Notes under the pieces: generated by a model
Told to the model about the DNA's origin: nothing
The model's database searches: none
What the model saw: only the letters and a program-made list of their open reading frames with translations
Shown here: positions 30,701-42,877 of the stretch, in pieces
Layout of the letters: each line of letters starts with the position of its first letter
Numbering within the stretch: the first letter of the stretch is position 1
Source of the DNA: Clavaria fumosa
Lineage: Eukaryota; Basidiomycota; Agaricomycetes; Agaricales; Clavariaceae
NCBI GenBank assembly: GCA_951802425.1
Contig: OX637795.1
Location: 4,692,501-4,756,500, forward strand
Direction of reading: 5' to 3'
Length of the DNA stretch: 64,000 nt
Translations under genes and position numbers: made by a program

Positions 30701-33700
30701 AAATGGGATATCCTTGACTAGTTTGAATCCAGTACCAAAGTAAATAGGATATCCTTGACTAGTTTGGATCCAGGCTACCAAAATAAATGGGATATTCTTG
30801 ACTAGTTCCAATCTAGGCTACCAAAGTAAATAGGATATCCTTGCCTAGTTTGAATCAAGGCTACCAAAATAAATGGGATATCCTTGACTAGTTTGAATCC
30901 AGGCTACCAAAATAAATAGGATATCCTTGACTAGTTCCAATCTAGGCTACCAAAATAAATAGGATATCCTTGCCTAGTTTGAATCCAGGCTACCAAAATA
31001 AATGGGATATCCTTGACTAGTTTGAATCCAGTACCAAAGTAAATAGGATATCCTTGACTAGTTCCAATCTAGGCTACCAAAATAAATGGGATATTCTTGA
31101 CTAGTTCCAATCTAGGCTACCAAAGTAAATAGGATATCCTTGCCTAGTTTGAATCAAGGCTACCAAAATAAATGGGATATCCTTGACTAGTTTGAATCCA
31201 GGCTACCAAAATAAATAGGATATTCTTGACTAGTTCCAATCTAGGCTACCAAAGTAAATAGGATATCCGTGCCTAGTTTGAATCAAGGTACCAAAATAAA
31301 TGGGATATCCTTGACTAGTTTGAATCCAGGCTACCAAAATAAATAGGATATCCTTGACTAGTTCCAATCTAGGCTACCAAAATAAATAGGATATCCTTGC
31401 CTAGTTTGAATCACGGCTACCAAAATAAATAGGATATCCTTGACTAGTTTGAATCAAGGCTACCATAATAAATAGGATATCCTTGCCTAGTTTGAATCAA
31501 GGCTACCAAAATAAATAGGATATCCTTGACTAGTTTGAATCCAGGCTACCAAAATAAATGGGATATCCTTGACTAGTTTGAATCCAGTACCAAAGTAAAT
31601 AGGATATCCTTGACTAGTTCCAATCTAGGCTACCAAAATAAATGGGATATTCTTGACTAGTTCCAATCTAGGCTACCAAAGTAAATAGGATATCCTTGCC
31701 TAGTTTGAATCAAGGCTACCAAAATAAATGGGATATCCTTGACTAGTTTGAATCCAGGCTACCAAAATAAATAGGATATTCTTGACTAGTTCCAATCTAG
31801 GCTACCAAAGTAAATAGGATATCCTTGCCTAGTTTGAATCAAGGTACCAAAATAAATGGGATATCCTTGACTAGTTTGAATCCAGGCTACCAAAATAAAT
31901 AGGATATTCTTGACTAGTTCCAATCTAGGCTACCAAAGTAAATAGGATATCCTTGCCTAGTTTGAATCAAGGTACCAAAATAAATGGGATATCCTTGACT
32001 AGTTTGAATCCAGGCTACCAAAATAAATAGGATATCCTTGACTAGTTCAAATCTAGGCTACCAAAATAAATAGGATATCCTTGCCTAGTTTGAATCACGG
32101 CTACCAAAATAAATAGGATATCCTTGACTAGTTTGAATCAAGGCTACCATAATAAATAGGATATCCTTGCCTAGTTTGACTCAAGGCTACCAAAATAAAT
32201 AGGATATCCTTGCCTAGTTTGAATCCAGGCTACCAAAATAAATGGGATATCCTTGACTAGTTTGAATCCAGGCTACCAAAATAAATGGGATATCCTTGAC
32301 TAGTTTGAATACAGTACCAAAGTAAATAGGATATCCTTGACTAGTTCCAATCTAGGCTACCAAAATAAATGGGATATTCTTGACTAGTTCCAATCTAGGC
32401 TACCAAAGTAAATAGGATATCCTTGCCTAGTTTGAATCAAGGCTACCAAAATAAATGGGATATCCTTGACTAGTTTGAATCCAGGCTACCAAAATAAATA
32501 GGATATTCTTGACTAGTTCCAATCTAGGCTACCAAAGTAAATAGGATATCCTTGCCTAGTTTGAATCAAGGTACCAAAATAAATGGGATATCCTTGACTA
32601 GTTTGAATCCAGGCTACCAAAATAAATAGGATATTCTTGACTAGTTCCAATCTAGGCTACCAAAGTAAATAGGATATCCTTGCCTAGTTTGAATCAAGGC
32701 TACCAAAATAAATAGGATATCCTTGCCTAGTTTGAATCCAGGCTACCAAAATAAATAGGATATCCTTGACTAGTTCCAATCCAGGCTACCAAAGTAAATA
32801 GGATATCCTTGCCTAGTTTGAATCAAGGCTACCAAAATAAATGGGATATCCTTGATTAGTTTGAATCCAGGCTACCAAAATAAATAGGATATCCTTGCCT
32901 AGTTTGAATCAAGGCTACCAAAATAAATAGGATATCCTTGACTAGTTCCAATCTAGGCTACCAAAATAAATAGGATATCCTTGCCTAGTTTGAATCAAGG
33001 CTACCAAAATAAATAGGATATCCTTGACTAGTTTGAATCCAGGCTACCAAAATAAATAGGATATTCTTGACTAGTTCCAATCTAGGCTACCAAAGTAAAT
33101 AGGATATCCTTGCCTAGTTTGAATCAAGGCTACCAAAGTAAATGGGATATCCTTGACTAGTTTGAATCCAGGCTACCAAAATAAATAGGATATCCTTGCC
33201 TAGTTTGAATCAAGGCTACCAAAATAAATGGGATATCCTTGACTAGTTTGAATCCAGGCTACCAAAATAAATAGGATATTCTTGACTAGTTCCAATCTAG
33301 GCTACCAAAGTAAATAGGATATCCTTGCCTAGTTTGAATGAAGGTACCAAAATAAATGGGATATCCTTGACTAGTTTGAATCCAGGCTACCAAAATAAAT
33401 AGGATATTCTTGACTAGTTCCAATCTAGGCTACCAAAGTAAATAGGATATCCTTGCCTAGTTTGAATCAAGGTACCAAAATAAATGGGATATCCTTGACT
33501 AGTTTGAATCCAGGCTACCAAAATAAATAGGATATCCTTGACTAGTTCAAATCTAGGCTACCAAAATAAATAGGATATCCTTGCCTAGTTTGAATCACGG
33601 CTACCAAAATAAATAGGATATCCTTGACTAGTTTGAATCAAGGCTACCATAATAAATAGGATATCCTTGCCTAGTTTGACTCAAGGCTACCAAAATAAAT

Positions 33701-36700
33701 AGGATATCCTTGCCTAGTTTGAATCCAGGCTACCAAAATAAATGGGATATCCTTGACTAGTTTGAATCCAGGCTACCAAAATAAATGGGATATCCTTGAC
33801 TAGTTTGAATACAGTACCAAAGTAAATAGGATATCCTTGACTAGTTCCAATCTAGGCTACCAAAATAAATGGGATATTCTTGACTAGTTCCAATCTAGGC
33901 TACCAAAGTAAATAGGATATCCTTGCCTAGTTTGAATCAAGGCTACCAAAATAAATGGGATATCCTTGACTAGTTTGAATCCAGGCTACCAAAATAAATA
34001 GGATATTCTTGACTAGTTCCAATCTAGGCTACCAAAGTAAATAGGATATCCTTGCCTAGTTTGAATCAAGGTACCAAAATAAATGGGATATCCTTGACTA
34101 GTTTGAATCCAGGCTACCAAAATAAATAGGATATTCTTGACTAGTTCCAATCTAGGCTACCAAAGTAAATAGGATATCCTTGCCTAGTTTGAATCAAGGC
34201 TACCAAAATAAATAGGATATCCTTGCCTAGTTTGAATCCAGGCTACCAAAATAAATAGGATATCCTTGACTAGTTTGAATCCAGGCTACCAAAATAAATG
34301 GGATATCCTTGACTAGTTTGAATCAAGGCTACCAAAATAAATAGGATATCCTTGACTAGTTCCAATCCAGGCTACCAAAGTAAATAGGATATCCTTGCCT
34401 AGTTTGAATCAAGGCTACCAAAATAAATGGGATATCCTTGATTAGTTTGAATCCAGGCTACCAAAATAAATAGGATATCCTTGACTAGTAAATAGGATAT
34501 CCTTGCCTAGTTTGAATCAAGGCTACCAAAATAAATAGGATATCCTTGACTAGTTCCAATCTAGGCTACCAAAATAAATAGGATATCCTTGCCTAGTTTG
34601 AATCAAGGCTACCAAAATAAATAGGATATCCTTGACTAGTTTGAATCCAGGCTACCAAAATAAATAGGATATCCTTGACTAGTTCAAATCTAGGCTACCA
34701 AAATAAATAGGATATCCTTGCCTAGTTTGAATCACGGCTACCAAAATAAATAGGATATCCTTGACTAGTTTGAATCAAGGCTACCATAATAAATAGGATA
34801 TCCTTGCCTAGTTTGAATCAAGGCTACCAAAATAAATAGGATATCCTTGCCTAGTTTGAATCCAGGCTACCAAAATAAATGGGATATCCTTGACTAGTTT
34901 GAATCCAGGCTACCAAAATAAATGGGATATCCTTGACTAGTTTGAATACAGTACCAAAGTAAATAGGATATCCTTGACTAGTTCCAATCTAGGCTACCAA
35001 AATAAATGGGATATTCTTGACTAGTTCCAATCTAGGCTACCAAAGTAAATAGGATATCCTTGCCTAGTTTGAATCAAGGCTACCAAAATAAATGGGATAT
35101 CCTTGACTAGTTTGAATCCAGGCTACCAAAATAAATAGGATATTCTTGACTAGTTCCAATCTAGGCTACCAAAGTAAATAGGATATCCTTGCCTAGTTTG
35201 AATCAAGGTACCAAAATAAATGGGATATCCTTGACTAGTTTGAATCCAGGCTACCAAAATAAATAGGATATTCTTGACTAGTTCCAATCTAGGCTACCAA
35301 AGTAAATAGGATATCCTTGCCTAGTTTGAATCAAGGCTACCAAAATAAATAGGATATCCTTGCCTAGTTTGAATCCAGGCTACCAAAATAAATAGGATAT
35401 CCTTGACTAGTTTGAATCCAGGCTACCAAAATAAATGGGATATCCTTGACTAGTTTGAATCAAGGCTACCAAAATAAATAGGATATCCTTGACTAGTTCC
35501 AATCCAGGCTACCAAAGTAAATAGGATATCCTTGCATAGTTTGAATCAAGGCTACCAAAATAAATGGGATATCCTTGATTAGTTTGAATCCAGGCTACCA
35601 AAATAAATAGGATATCCTTGCCTAGTTTGAATCAAGGCTACCAAAATAAATAGGATATCCTTGACTAGTTCCAATCTAGGCTACCAAAATAAATAGGATA
35701 TCCTTGCCTAGTTTGAATCAAGGCTACCAAAATAAATAGGATATCCTTGACTAGTTTGAATCCAGGCTACCAAAATAAATAGGATATTCTTGACTAGTTC
35801 CAATCTAGGCTACCAAAGTAAATAGGATATCCTTGCCTAGTTTGAATCAAGGCTACCAAAGTAAATGGGATATCCTTGACTAGTTTGAATCCAGGCTACC
35901 AAAATAAATAGGATATCCTTGACTAGTTCCAATCTAGGCTACCAAAATAAATAGGATATCCTTGCCTAGTTTGAATCAAGGCTACCATAATAAATAGGAT
36001 ATCCTTGCCTAGTTTGAATCAAGGCTACCATAATAAATAGGATATCCTTGCCTAGTTTGAATCAAGGCTACCAAAATAAATAGGATATCCTTGACTAGTT
36101 CCAATCCAGGCTACCAAAGTAAATAGGATATCCTTGATTAGTTTGAATCCAGGCTACCAAAATAAATAGGATATCCTTGACTAGTTCCAATCTAGGCTAC
36201 CAAAGTAAACAGGATATCCTTGATTAGTTTGAATCCAGGCTACCAAAGTAAATAGGATATCCTTACCTAGTTTGAATCAAGGCTACCAAAATAAATGGGA
36301 TATCCTTGATTAGTTTGAATCCAGGCTACCAAAATAAATAGGATATCCTTGACTAGTTCCAATCTAGGCTACCAAAGTAAATAGGATATCCTTGCCTAGT
36401 TTGAATCAAGGTACCAAAATAAATAAGATATCCTTGCCTAGTTTGAATCAAGGCTACCATAATAAATAGGATATCCTTGCCTAGTTTGAATCAAGGCTAC
36501 CAAAATAGATAGGATATCCTTGCCCAGTTTGAATCAAGGCTACCAAAATAAATGGGATATCCTTGACTAGTTTGAATCAAGGCTACCAAAGTAAATAGGA
36601 TATCCTTGCCTAGTTTGAATCAAGGCTACCAAAATAAATGGGATATCCTTGATTAGTTTGAATCCAGGCTACCAAAATAAATAGGATATCCTTGACTAGT

Positions 36701-38560
36701 TCCAATCTAGGCTACCAAAGTAAATAGGATATCCTTGCCTAGTTTGAATCAAGGTACCAAAATAAATAAGATATCCTTGCCTAGTTTGAATCAAGGCTAC
36801 CATAATAAATAGGATATCCTTGCCTAGTTTGAATCAAGGCTACCAAAATAGATAGGATATCCTTGCCTAGTTTGAATCAAGGCTACCAAAATAAATGGGA
36901 TATCCTTGACTAGTTTGAATCAAGGCTACGAAAGTAAATAGGATATCCTTGCCTAGTTTGAATCAAGGCTACCAAAATAAATAGGATATCCTTGACTAGT
37001 TCCAATCTAGGCTACCAAAGTAAACAGGATATCCTTGATTAGTTTGAATCCAGGCTACCAAAGTAAATAGGATATCCTTACCTAGTTTGAATCAAGGCTA
37101 CCAAAATAAATGGGATATCCTTGATTAGTTTGAATCCAGGCTACGAAAGTAAATAGGATATCCTTGCCTAGTTTGAATCAAGGCTACCAAAATAAATAGG
37201 ATATCCTTGACTAGTTCCAATCTAGGCTACCAAAGTAAACAGGATATCCTTGATTAGTTTGAATCCAGGCTACCAAAGTAAATAGGATATCCTTACCTAG
37301 TTTGAATCAAGGCTACCAAAATAAATGGGATATCCTTGATTAGTTTGAATCCAGGCTACCAAAATAAATAGGATATCCTTGACTAGTTCCAATCTAGGCT
37401 ACCAAAGTAAATATGATATCCTTGCCTAGTTTGAACCAAGGCTACCAAAATAAATAGGATATCCTTGACTAGTTTCAATCTAGGCTACCAAAGTAAATAG
37501 GATATCCTTGACTGGTTGTAATCCAAGCCGCCAAAGTCAATAGGATATCCGTGACTGGTTTGAATCAAGGCTACCAAAGTAAATAGGATATCCTTGCCTA
37601 GTTTGAATCAAGGCTACCAAAATAAATGGGATATCCTTGATTAGTTTGAATCCAGGCTACCAAAATAAATAGGATATCCTTGACTAGTTCCAATCTAGGC
37701 TACCAAAGTAAATAGGATATCCTTGCCTAGTTTGAATCAAGGTACCAAAATAAATAAGATATCCTTGCCTAGTTTGAATCAAGGCTACCATAATAAATAG
37801 GATATCCTTGCCTAGTTTGAATCAAGGCTACCAAAATAGATAGGATATCCTTGCCTAGTTTGAATCAAGGCTACCAAAATAAATGGGATATCCTTGACTA
37901 GTTTGAATCAAGGCTATGAAAGTAAATAGGATATCCTTGCCTAGTTTGAATCAAGGCTACCAAAATAAATGGGATATCCTTGATTAGTTTGAATCCAGGC
38001 TACCAAAATAAATAGGATATCCTTGACTAGTTCCAATCTAGGCTACCAAAGTAAATAGGATATCCTTGCCTAGTTTGAACCAAGGCTACCAAAATAAATA
38101 GGATATCCTTGACTAGTTTGAATCAAGGCTACCATAATAAATAGGATATCCTTGCCTAGTTTGAATCAAGGCTACGAAAGTAAATAGGATATCCTTGCCT
38201 AGTTTGAATCAAGGCTACCAAAATAAATAGGATATCCTTGCCTAGTTTGAATCAAGGTACCAAAATAAATGGGATATCCTTGACTAGTTTGAATCCAGGC
38301 TACCAAAATAAATAGGATATCCTTGACTAGTTCAAATCTAGGCTACCAAAATAAATAGGATATCCTTGCCTAGTTTGAATCACGGCTACCAAAATAAATA
38401 GGATATCCTTGACTAGTTTCAATCCAGACCACCAAATTAAATAGGATATCCTTGAACGGTTGTAATCCAAGCTGCCAAAGTCAATAGGATATCCGTGACT
38501 GGTTTGAATCCAAGCCACTACATTAAATAGGATATCATTGGAGATATTTGGATATCCATG
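27545..38560 (+). repeat. Left subterminal satellite, 43-bp unit, about 250 copies
   Basis: Each unit reads AGGATATCCTTGACTAGTT, a variable CCAATCTAGG or TGAATCCAGG part, and CTACCAAAATAAAT; 41-bp units lacking two bases (CCAGTACC, AAGGTACC) recur regularly. GGATATCC is a palindrome and many units also hold ACTAGT. The array shows higher-order repeats: 31,741-32,760 recurs at 33,241-34,260, exactly 1,500 bp on, with a single mismatch seen, and further blocks recur at about 1.14 kb and 1.32 kb. Outer units at both edges (27,600-27,780 and 38,410-38,560) keep the older form shared with the right array. There is no coding potential. Confidence 0.95.
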
Positions 38561-38638
38561 TCCTGTATGACACCAGTCCAGCAGAGATATTCCTGCACTT
38601 CACAGTAGACCTATCAACTGCACTATGAAGAAGGCTCA
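38561..38638. other. Junction between satellite and transposase gene
   Basis: The last unit ends in GGATATCATTGG. A short unique stretch leads to the stop codon of the transposase on the minus strand. It probably holds the transposase polyadenylation region. Confidence 0.4.
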
Positions 38639-41600
38639 TTAGATTGGCTCCAGTTGACAACTACTTCTAAAAATCTTCCTTGCATGTCCTTCAAATCTTT
38701 CCCATACCACCTCCTGCTTGTGAGCATAACATGCCAGCCCACTCCTTACATTTCTTTCATTCATTGCTATTTGCTCCCATTGATCTTTCTTGTGCTTGAA
38801 AAATGCGGCTGTCCACTTCATTTCCTGCTGAAGCAAAGTGACTTCCTCATCCCAGCGATTGAACCTTGCACTTGCTCTCAACCAAACCACTCTGTAGACT
38901 AATCATTTGTCAATTTTTCATTCATGACATACCACACCATCCACTCACATTCCTTCATTCTCTCACTGCATTCTCCTTTGTTCATCCCACTATCCAACCT
39001 CCACAACCAGGATAGTTTCTCTGATCGCTGACCAATCCTGTTTTCTTCGATCACGTCCCCAGGCATTTTCAAGTCATCTTTTGAGATGTCCTGATACTTT
39101 GGATCCAGGGACCCCAGTCTCTGGGCTGCAGCTCGAGCCCTTTTATATTCCCTGACTGCCTGCTGTACCCGTGACTCCATGGAGTGCACTTGACTCCAAG
39201 CTCTGGTAGCAAGTTGTTGACTCTTGCACTTCTGGACCTGAACAATTGATATCTCAGTGCTGGTATTAAAATGATCAATGAGCCCACCTTTTCTCTGAAT
39301 ATAAGAGACTTCTCCCCCAAGGCAATCCTAAGTTTTTCAAGGGCATCATTCATTTGTCCAACCCGGAGTTTTGCTTCACATGCAGCCATGTCTTCCAAAC
39401 CACTTTCCATGTGATTCTCGCCACCCATGTTTGATGGAAGGAATATAGTCATCGCCTCGGGGTGAAGCCCATTGCTGTCATCCTCCCACTCATCAGCTGT
39501 GCCCAGATCATTGTCCTCGATCTCGCTTTCATTCTCCTGGTACAATAGATGGTTTTCTCCCAAGTCAATAGCCTTGCCCATGAAGAGAGTCGAGTCAGAC
39601 CAGCATTTCTCATATTTTGTAATCCTGATTTGAAGGCGCCTTCTTTTCTCCTCAAGCTCTCTTCGCTGGGATGTTGAAGGTTTTCTCAGTGTCTTTGTAT
39701 ATGCTGCTAATGATGCTCTAGTGGTATGTGAATGTAAATCGCAAAGAAATACACGTCATAATGAGAACTTACTGTTCATTTTCCAACTGTATGCCTAAAG
39801 CTAGAAGACTGGCACCACCAGATAAATCACCTGTGTTCCGTTCCTTCTGTGATAGCTCTAGTTCAATTTCTGCACAGCTAGGGGCTTCAAAGCACTTCAA
39901 TCAAAAGCAAAAAGGGGTAAGAAATGGCCGACCATTTGTTTTTGCAACATCATATATTCTGAGCAAATCTCCTCGCTCAGTCATTGCTCTTTCCTCCAAT
40001 TGCCTCCACTCTGATACCCATGTATGGCTGATTCTAGCTGTCAATTCATCCAGAGCTGATTTAGTTTCTGCCTGTTGCTGTTGCGCATTCTTCCACTTCG
40101 TAAGGATTGAATGTGCTTTGTTTTAAACACATCAAAAAAATATCTATGACCATAAGAACACATACTTACATGCTTTGATCATCTTCTTCCAGTTAGAATC
40201 ATTCATGTGGTTGTCGAGAACCTCCTGTCGATGAGCTTGAGACATTCCTCTGGTATGGCTGGCTGCTTTGCCAAGGGTTGACCAGAGACTTTCCAAAATC
40301 TCGCCATCCAATTGCCCCACACCTTGAACAAAGTTCAAGGAGAAAAGTGCAAAGCACTCCTTGATATGTGCTCCCAAGTGAAATTTCCCTACTGTTGTGA
40401 TAATCTTCAGGCCATCATCGAGATGCAGGTATTTGCTTGCTTCAACTCGGTCCCGAAAGTGTCTTCCCCATTCACATCCTATGTCATAGACAAAAAGCAC
40501 CTTCTTGATGACATTTACTCTCTGAAGGGCTTGGCAAAGTGAATAATCAATGTTTGCCTGCCTGAAAAAACAAAACTTAGCCCAGACACCTTGAAGATTA
40601 TAAGTCTTACCTCTCTCCCTTCTGAAAATCAACGAAGCTGTGTGGATAAAAGCATCCATGACGTGCACAAGCACATACTCCGCCTCCAGTTGCTCGTAGG
40701 TGATCTCGTTTTCGTCCACTGTGACCGTTCACCTGGGTAATTGCTCGATGATTGTGACATCTTGGTTTCTATAGAATGTTGTCAACAAATATCCTGAATG
40801 GTGTCCAACTTGAAGGGTCACCTGTTTTACTTCGACAGATGCAGCAATGTGAGCTTGGTAGGGTTTATCCTGGACCATAAAACCTCTTCCATCACTTAAG
40901 GAGACATCACCCTCAGAGCATTTCGACTTCACATGCTCCAGTTTAAAATTTCCATCAGCTACGATAGATCGGTGATAAATGCTACTGTAATTTTTAATCA
41001 ATTTCTGCATTTGGAAAAAAATTTAATGAACTTACGGATTCATGGATTCTTTCACCTCTTCAACTGCCACATTTATTCCAGGTTGAGGGCAGGTAGGGCA
41101 AAAAAGTGCAAGGTCACCAGGTGTCTGCTCTTGCTCAGGATGATGTGCAAATCCTGCCCTCTTAAGCATTTCCAGATGCCTCCACTGTCTTGAGACCCTC
41201 ATGAGTTCACGGTAACGATCCTGAAAACCTTTGGGGTTAGGATGTTGTATCTAATCAGGAGGTTTTGCTACTTACTGGGATCGAAGAGGGAAATCCACTA
41301 TTAGTCATTCTCTGCAGCTTTGAGTAGAAGCTTCATGCAGCAGTTTTGCACTCCATAACATCGATATGAAACAACTTGAGGACATCAAATGTGAATGCAG
41401 TTGAGGGCCTCTGAAGACTGGCAGGGAAAAAGCGCATCCGAAGCAGCTGGAGATGATTAGATGGTGCATTTGGACAGATGCACCATTTCACTGGACGCTT
41501 GAAAACACCAGAGCTGGTTATGAATGTTATTCCATGAGTCTGTTGAAAGCTGTCCACCCCTGGCAGCAGTTCTTCCAGAGACTCATCATCATCAGACTCA

Positions 41601-42287
41601 TCCCCATCCCAGATTCTTCGTTCATCAATCACAGTGTGAGGAAGTTCAGCATGGTATCCAGGGCACAAATTGCCGCCATGGCCAAGATTGATGGAAAGCC
41701 CCATATCTCCAAGGTCGCTCCTGTCAAAAAATGTTCCTGTCCATTTTTTGATTTGATGGAATGGATGGCGTTGATGTTGCAGAAGACAGCAATCAAGGCA
41801 GACGAGTTGGGTGCTGTACAAACAGTCAAAACACCGGTATAAAGCCAAGGGTTTGTGACAGAGCATGCAGTTCTGGTTTTCAGGAGGAGCTTCAAACTCC
41901 ATTAATTCAGAGAGATGCAGATTGCATGCATTGTCCTTCCATTCTTGAAGGAAATCATTTTGTGTCTGCAGAATGTCAATGTAAATCAAAATTGGTCAGA
42001 ATTAATTCAACTACCTTCCCCTTTCTTGGCCTTTTTGAATTTGAATCTGAACTTTCCTGTCCAGGCAGTATGTCGTCCTTCCCAAAATCCAAATTTTCAT
42101 ACAGATGGCTGGGCTCCCTTGCTCGTTTTTTAGGTTGAGATGGGGATTGAGAACCTGCTCTAGTGTTATGAGTGATCTGCTGATCTTTTTTCCTGACCTT
42201 CCTCCCCCTTGAGAGCTTTTTTATTGTGTATGTTCTCTCTACTGCTCGTCCTTCTTTCCCAATGACTGACCGCATCTTGAGTGACAT
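38639..42287 (-). CDS. KDZ transposase with CxC2 cysteine cluster, spliced, two in-frame TGA
   Basis: Exon 1 (42,287-42,015) is basic with KKLSRGRKVRKKD. The intron 41,966-42,014 leads to the CxC2 module: CMLCHKPLALYRCFDCLYSTQLVCLDC, then PFHQIKKWTGTFF and SINLGHGGNLCPG. Later exons carry YHRSIVADGNFKLEHVK and SDGRGFMVQDKPYQAH, and the catalytic core: VYDIGCEWGRHF, VGKFHLGAHIKECF and DGEILESLWS, followed by TRGMSQAHRQEVLDNHMND. The long helical C-terminus (HTWVSEWRQLEERAM, then NRWDEEVTLLQQEMKW) matches KDZ proteins. TGA codons at 41,333-41,335 and 40,729-40,731 lie in conserved reading and are not at obvious introns, so this copy may be inactive or suppressed. Cut-and-paste transposition is the expected role; the ends at 27,418 and 50,475 are the likely substrates. 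Confidence 0.85.
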
Positions 42288-42877
42288 TCAGAATACTGTC
42301 AGTGTCACATGATGTGCTCTCAACATCTCAACATGTGATCAGTCACATGATTTTGTGTGTTCATGTTTGTGTTTGTGTACTCCTGCATGTCATCCTTGGT
42401 GCTGACTGTGCAAGTCGGAGTTCGTGTGTGAGGTAGGTGCGGCGCAGGCTGTTTTCATCCTGTTCCATATTGTCTGCCGTTTCATGTGTTCAACGTCCCG
42501 TACTGTTCGGAGGTCGTTCAGTTGTTGCCTAATGCCATGTTGTAGTCCATTTCGTGATGTAGTGTGTCTTTCGTAACATGAGACGCTGCGTTTTTTACAT
42601 AGAGCATGCCTGCGTCCTCCTTCCCCAAAGATGATGTGACCTCCTAATCTGCCTACGTAGTGGTGAACATAGCACTACTAATGTAATGTATATAATACAG
42701 GACTTCAGATTATTAGAAAACTGCTGGATAAATAGAAAACTGCCAGAGCGAAGCGATGGCCTATCTTGTTTTCACTGAAGGTGATCTTGGAATTGTGTAG
42801 GTAGACACGGGTAGCATTGGAATTTCGTAGGTAGACATGGGTAGCATGGAGGCAAACAAGACAAACTTGTACATGGC
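42288..42877. other. Promoter side of the transposase gene
   Basis: No gene is seen. TGTGTTCATGTTTGTGTTTGTG is a short GT-rich tract near 42,360. The direct repeat GGTAGACACGGGTAGCATTGGAATT / GGTAGACATGGGTAGCATGG lies at 42,800-42,850. CATGTGATCAGTCACATGA at 42,333-42,351 is an imperfect palindrome. The stretch separates two co-directional minus-strand genes. Confidence 0.4.

Noticed and set aside
38327..38518. Open frame on the minus strand at the end of the satellite
   Set aside because: It consists of repeated unit translations with no independent signal.
27545..38560. CRISPR array or centromeric satellite
   Set aside because: Units are head-to-tail without unique spacers, so not CRISPR. 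The array lies inside transposon ends with a target duplication, so it is not a centromere by position.
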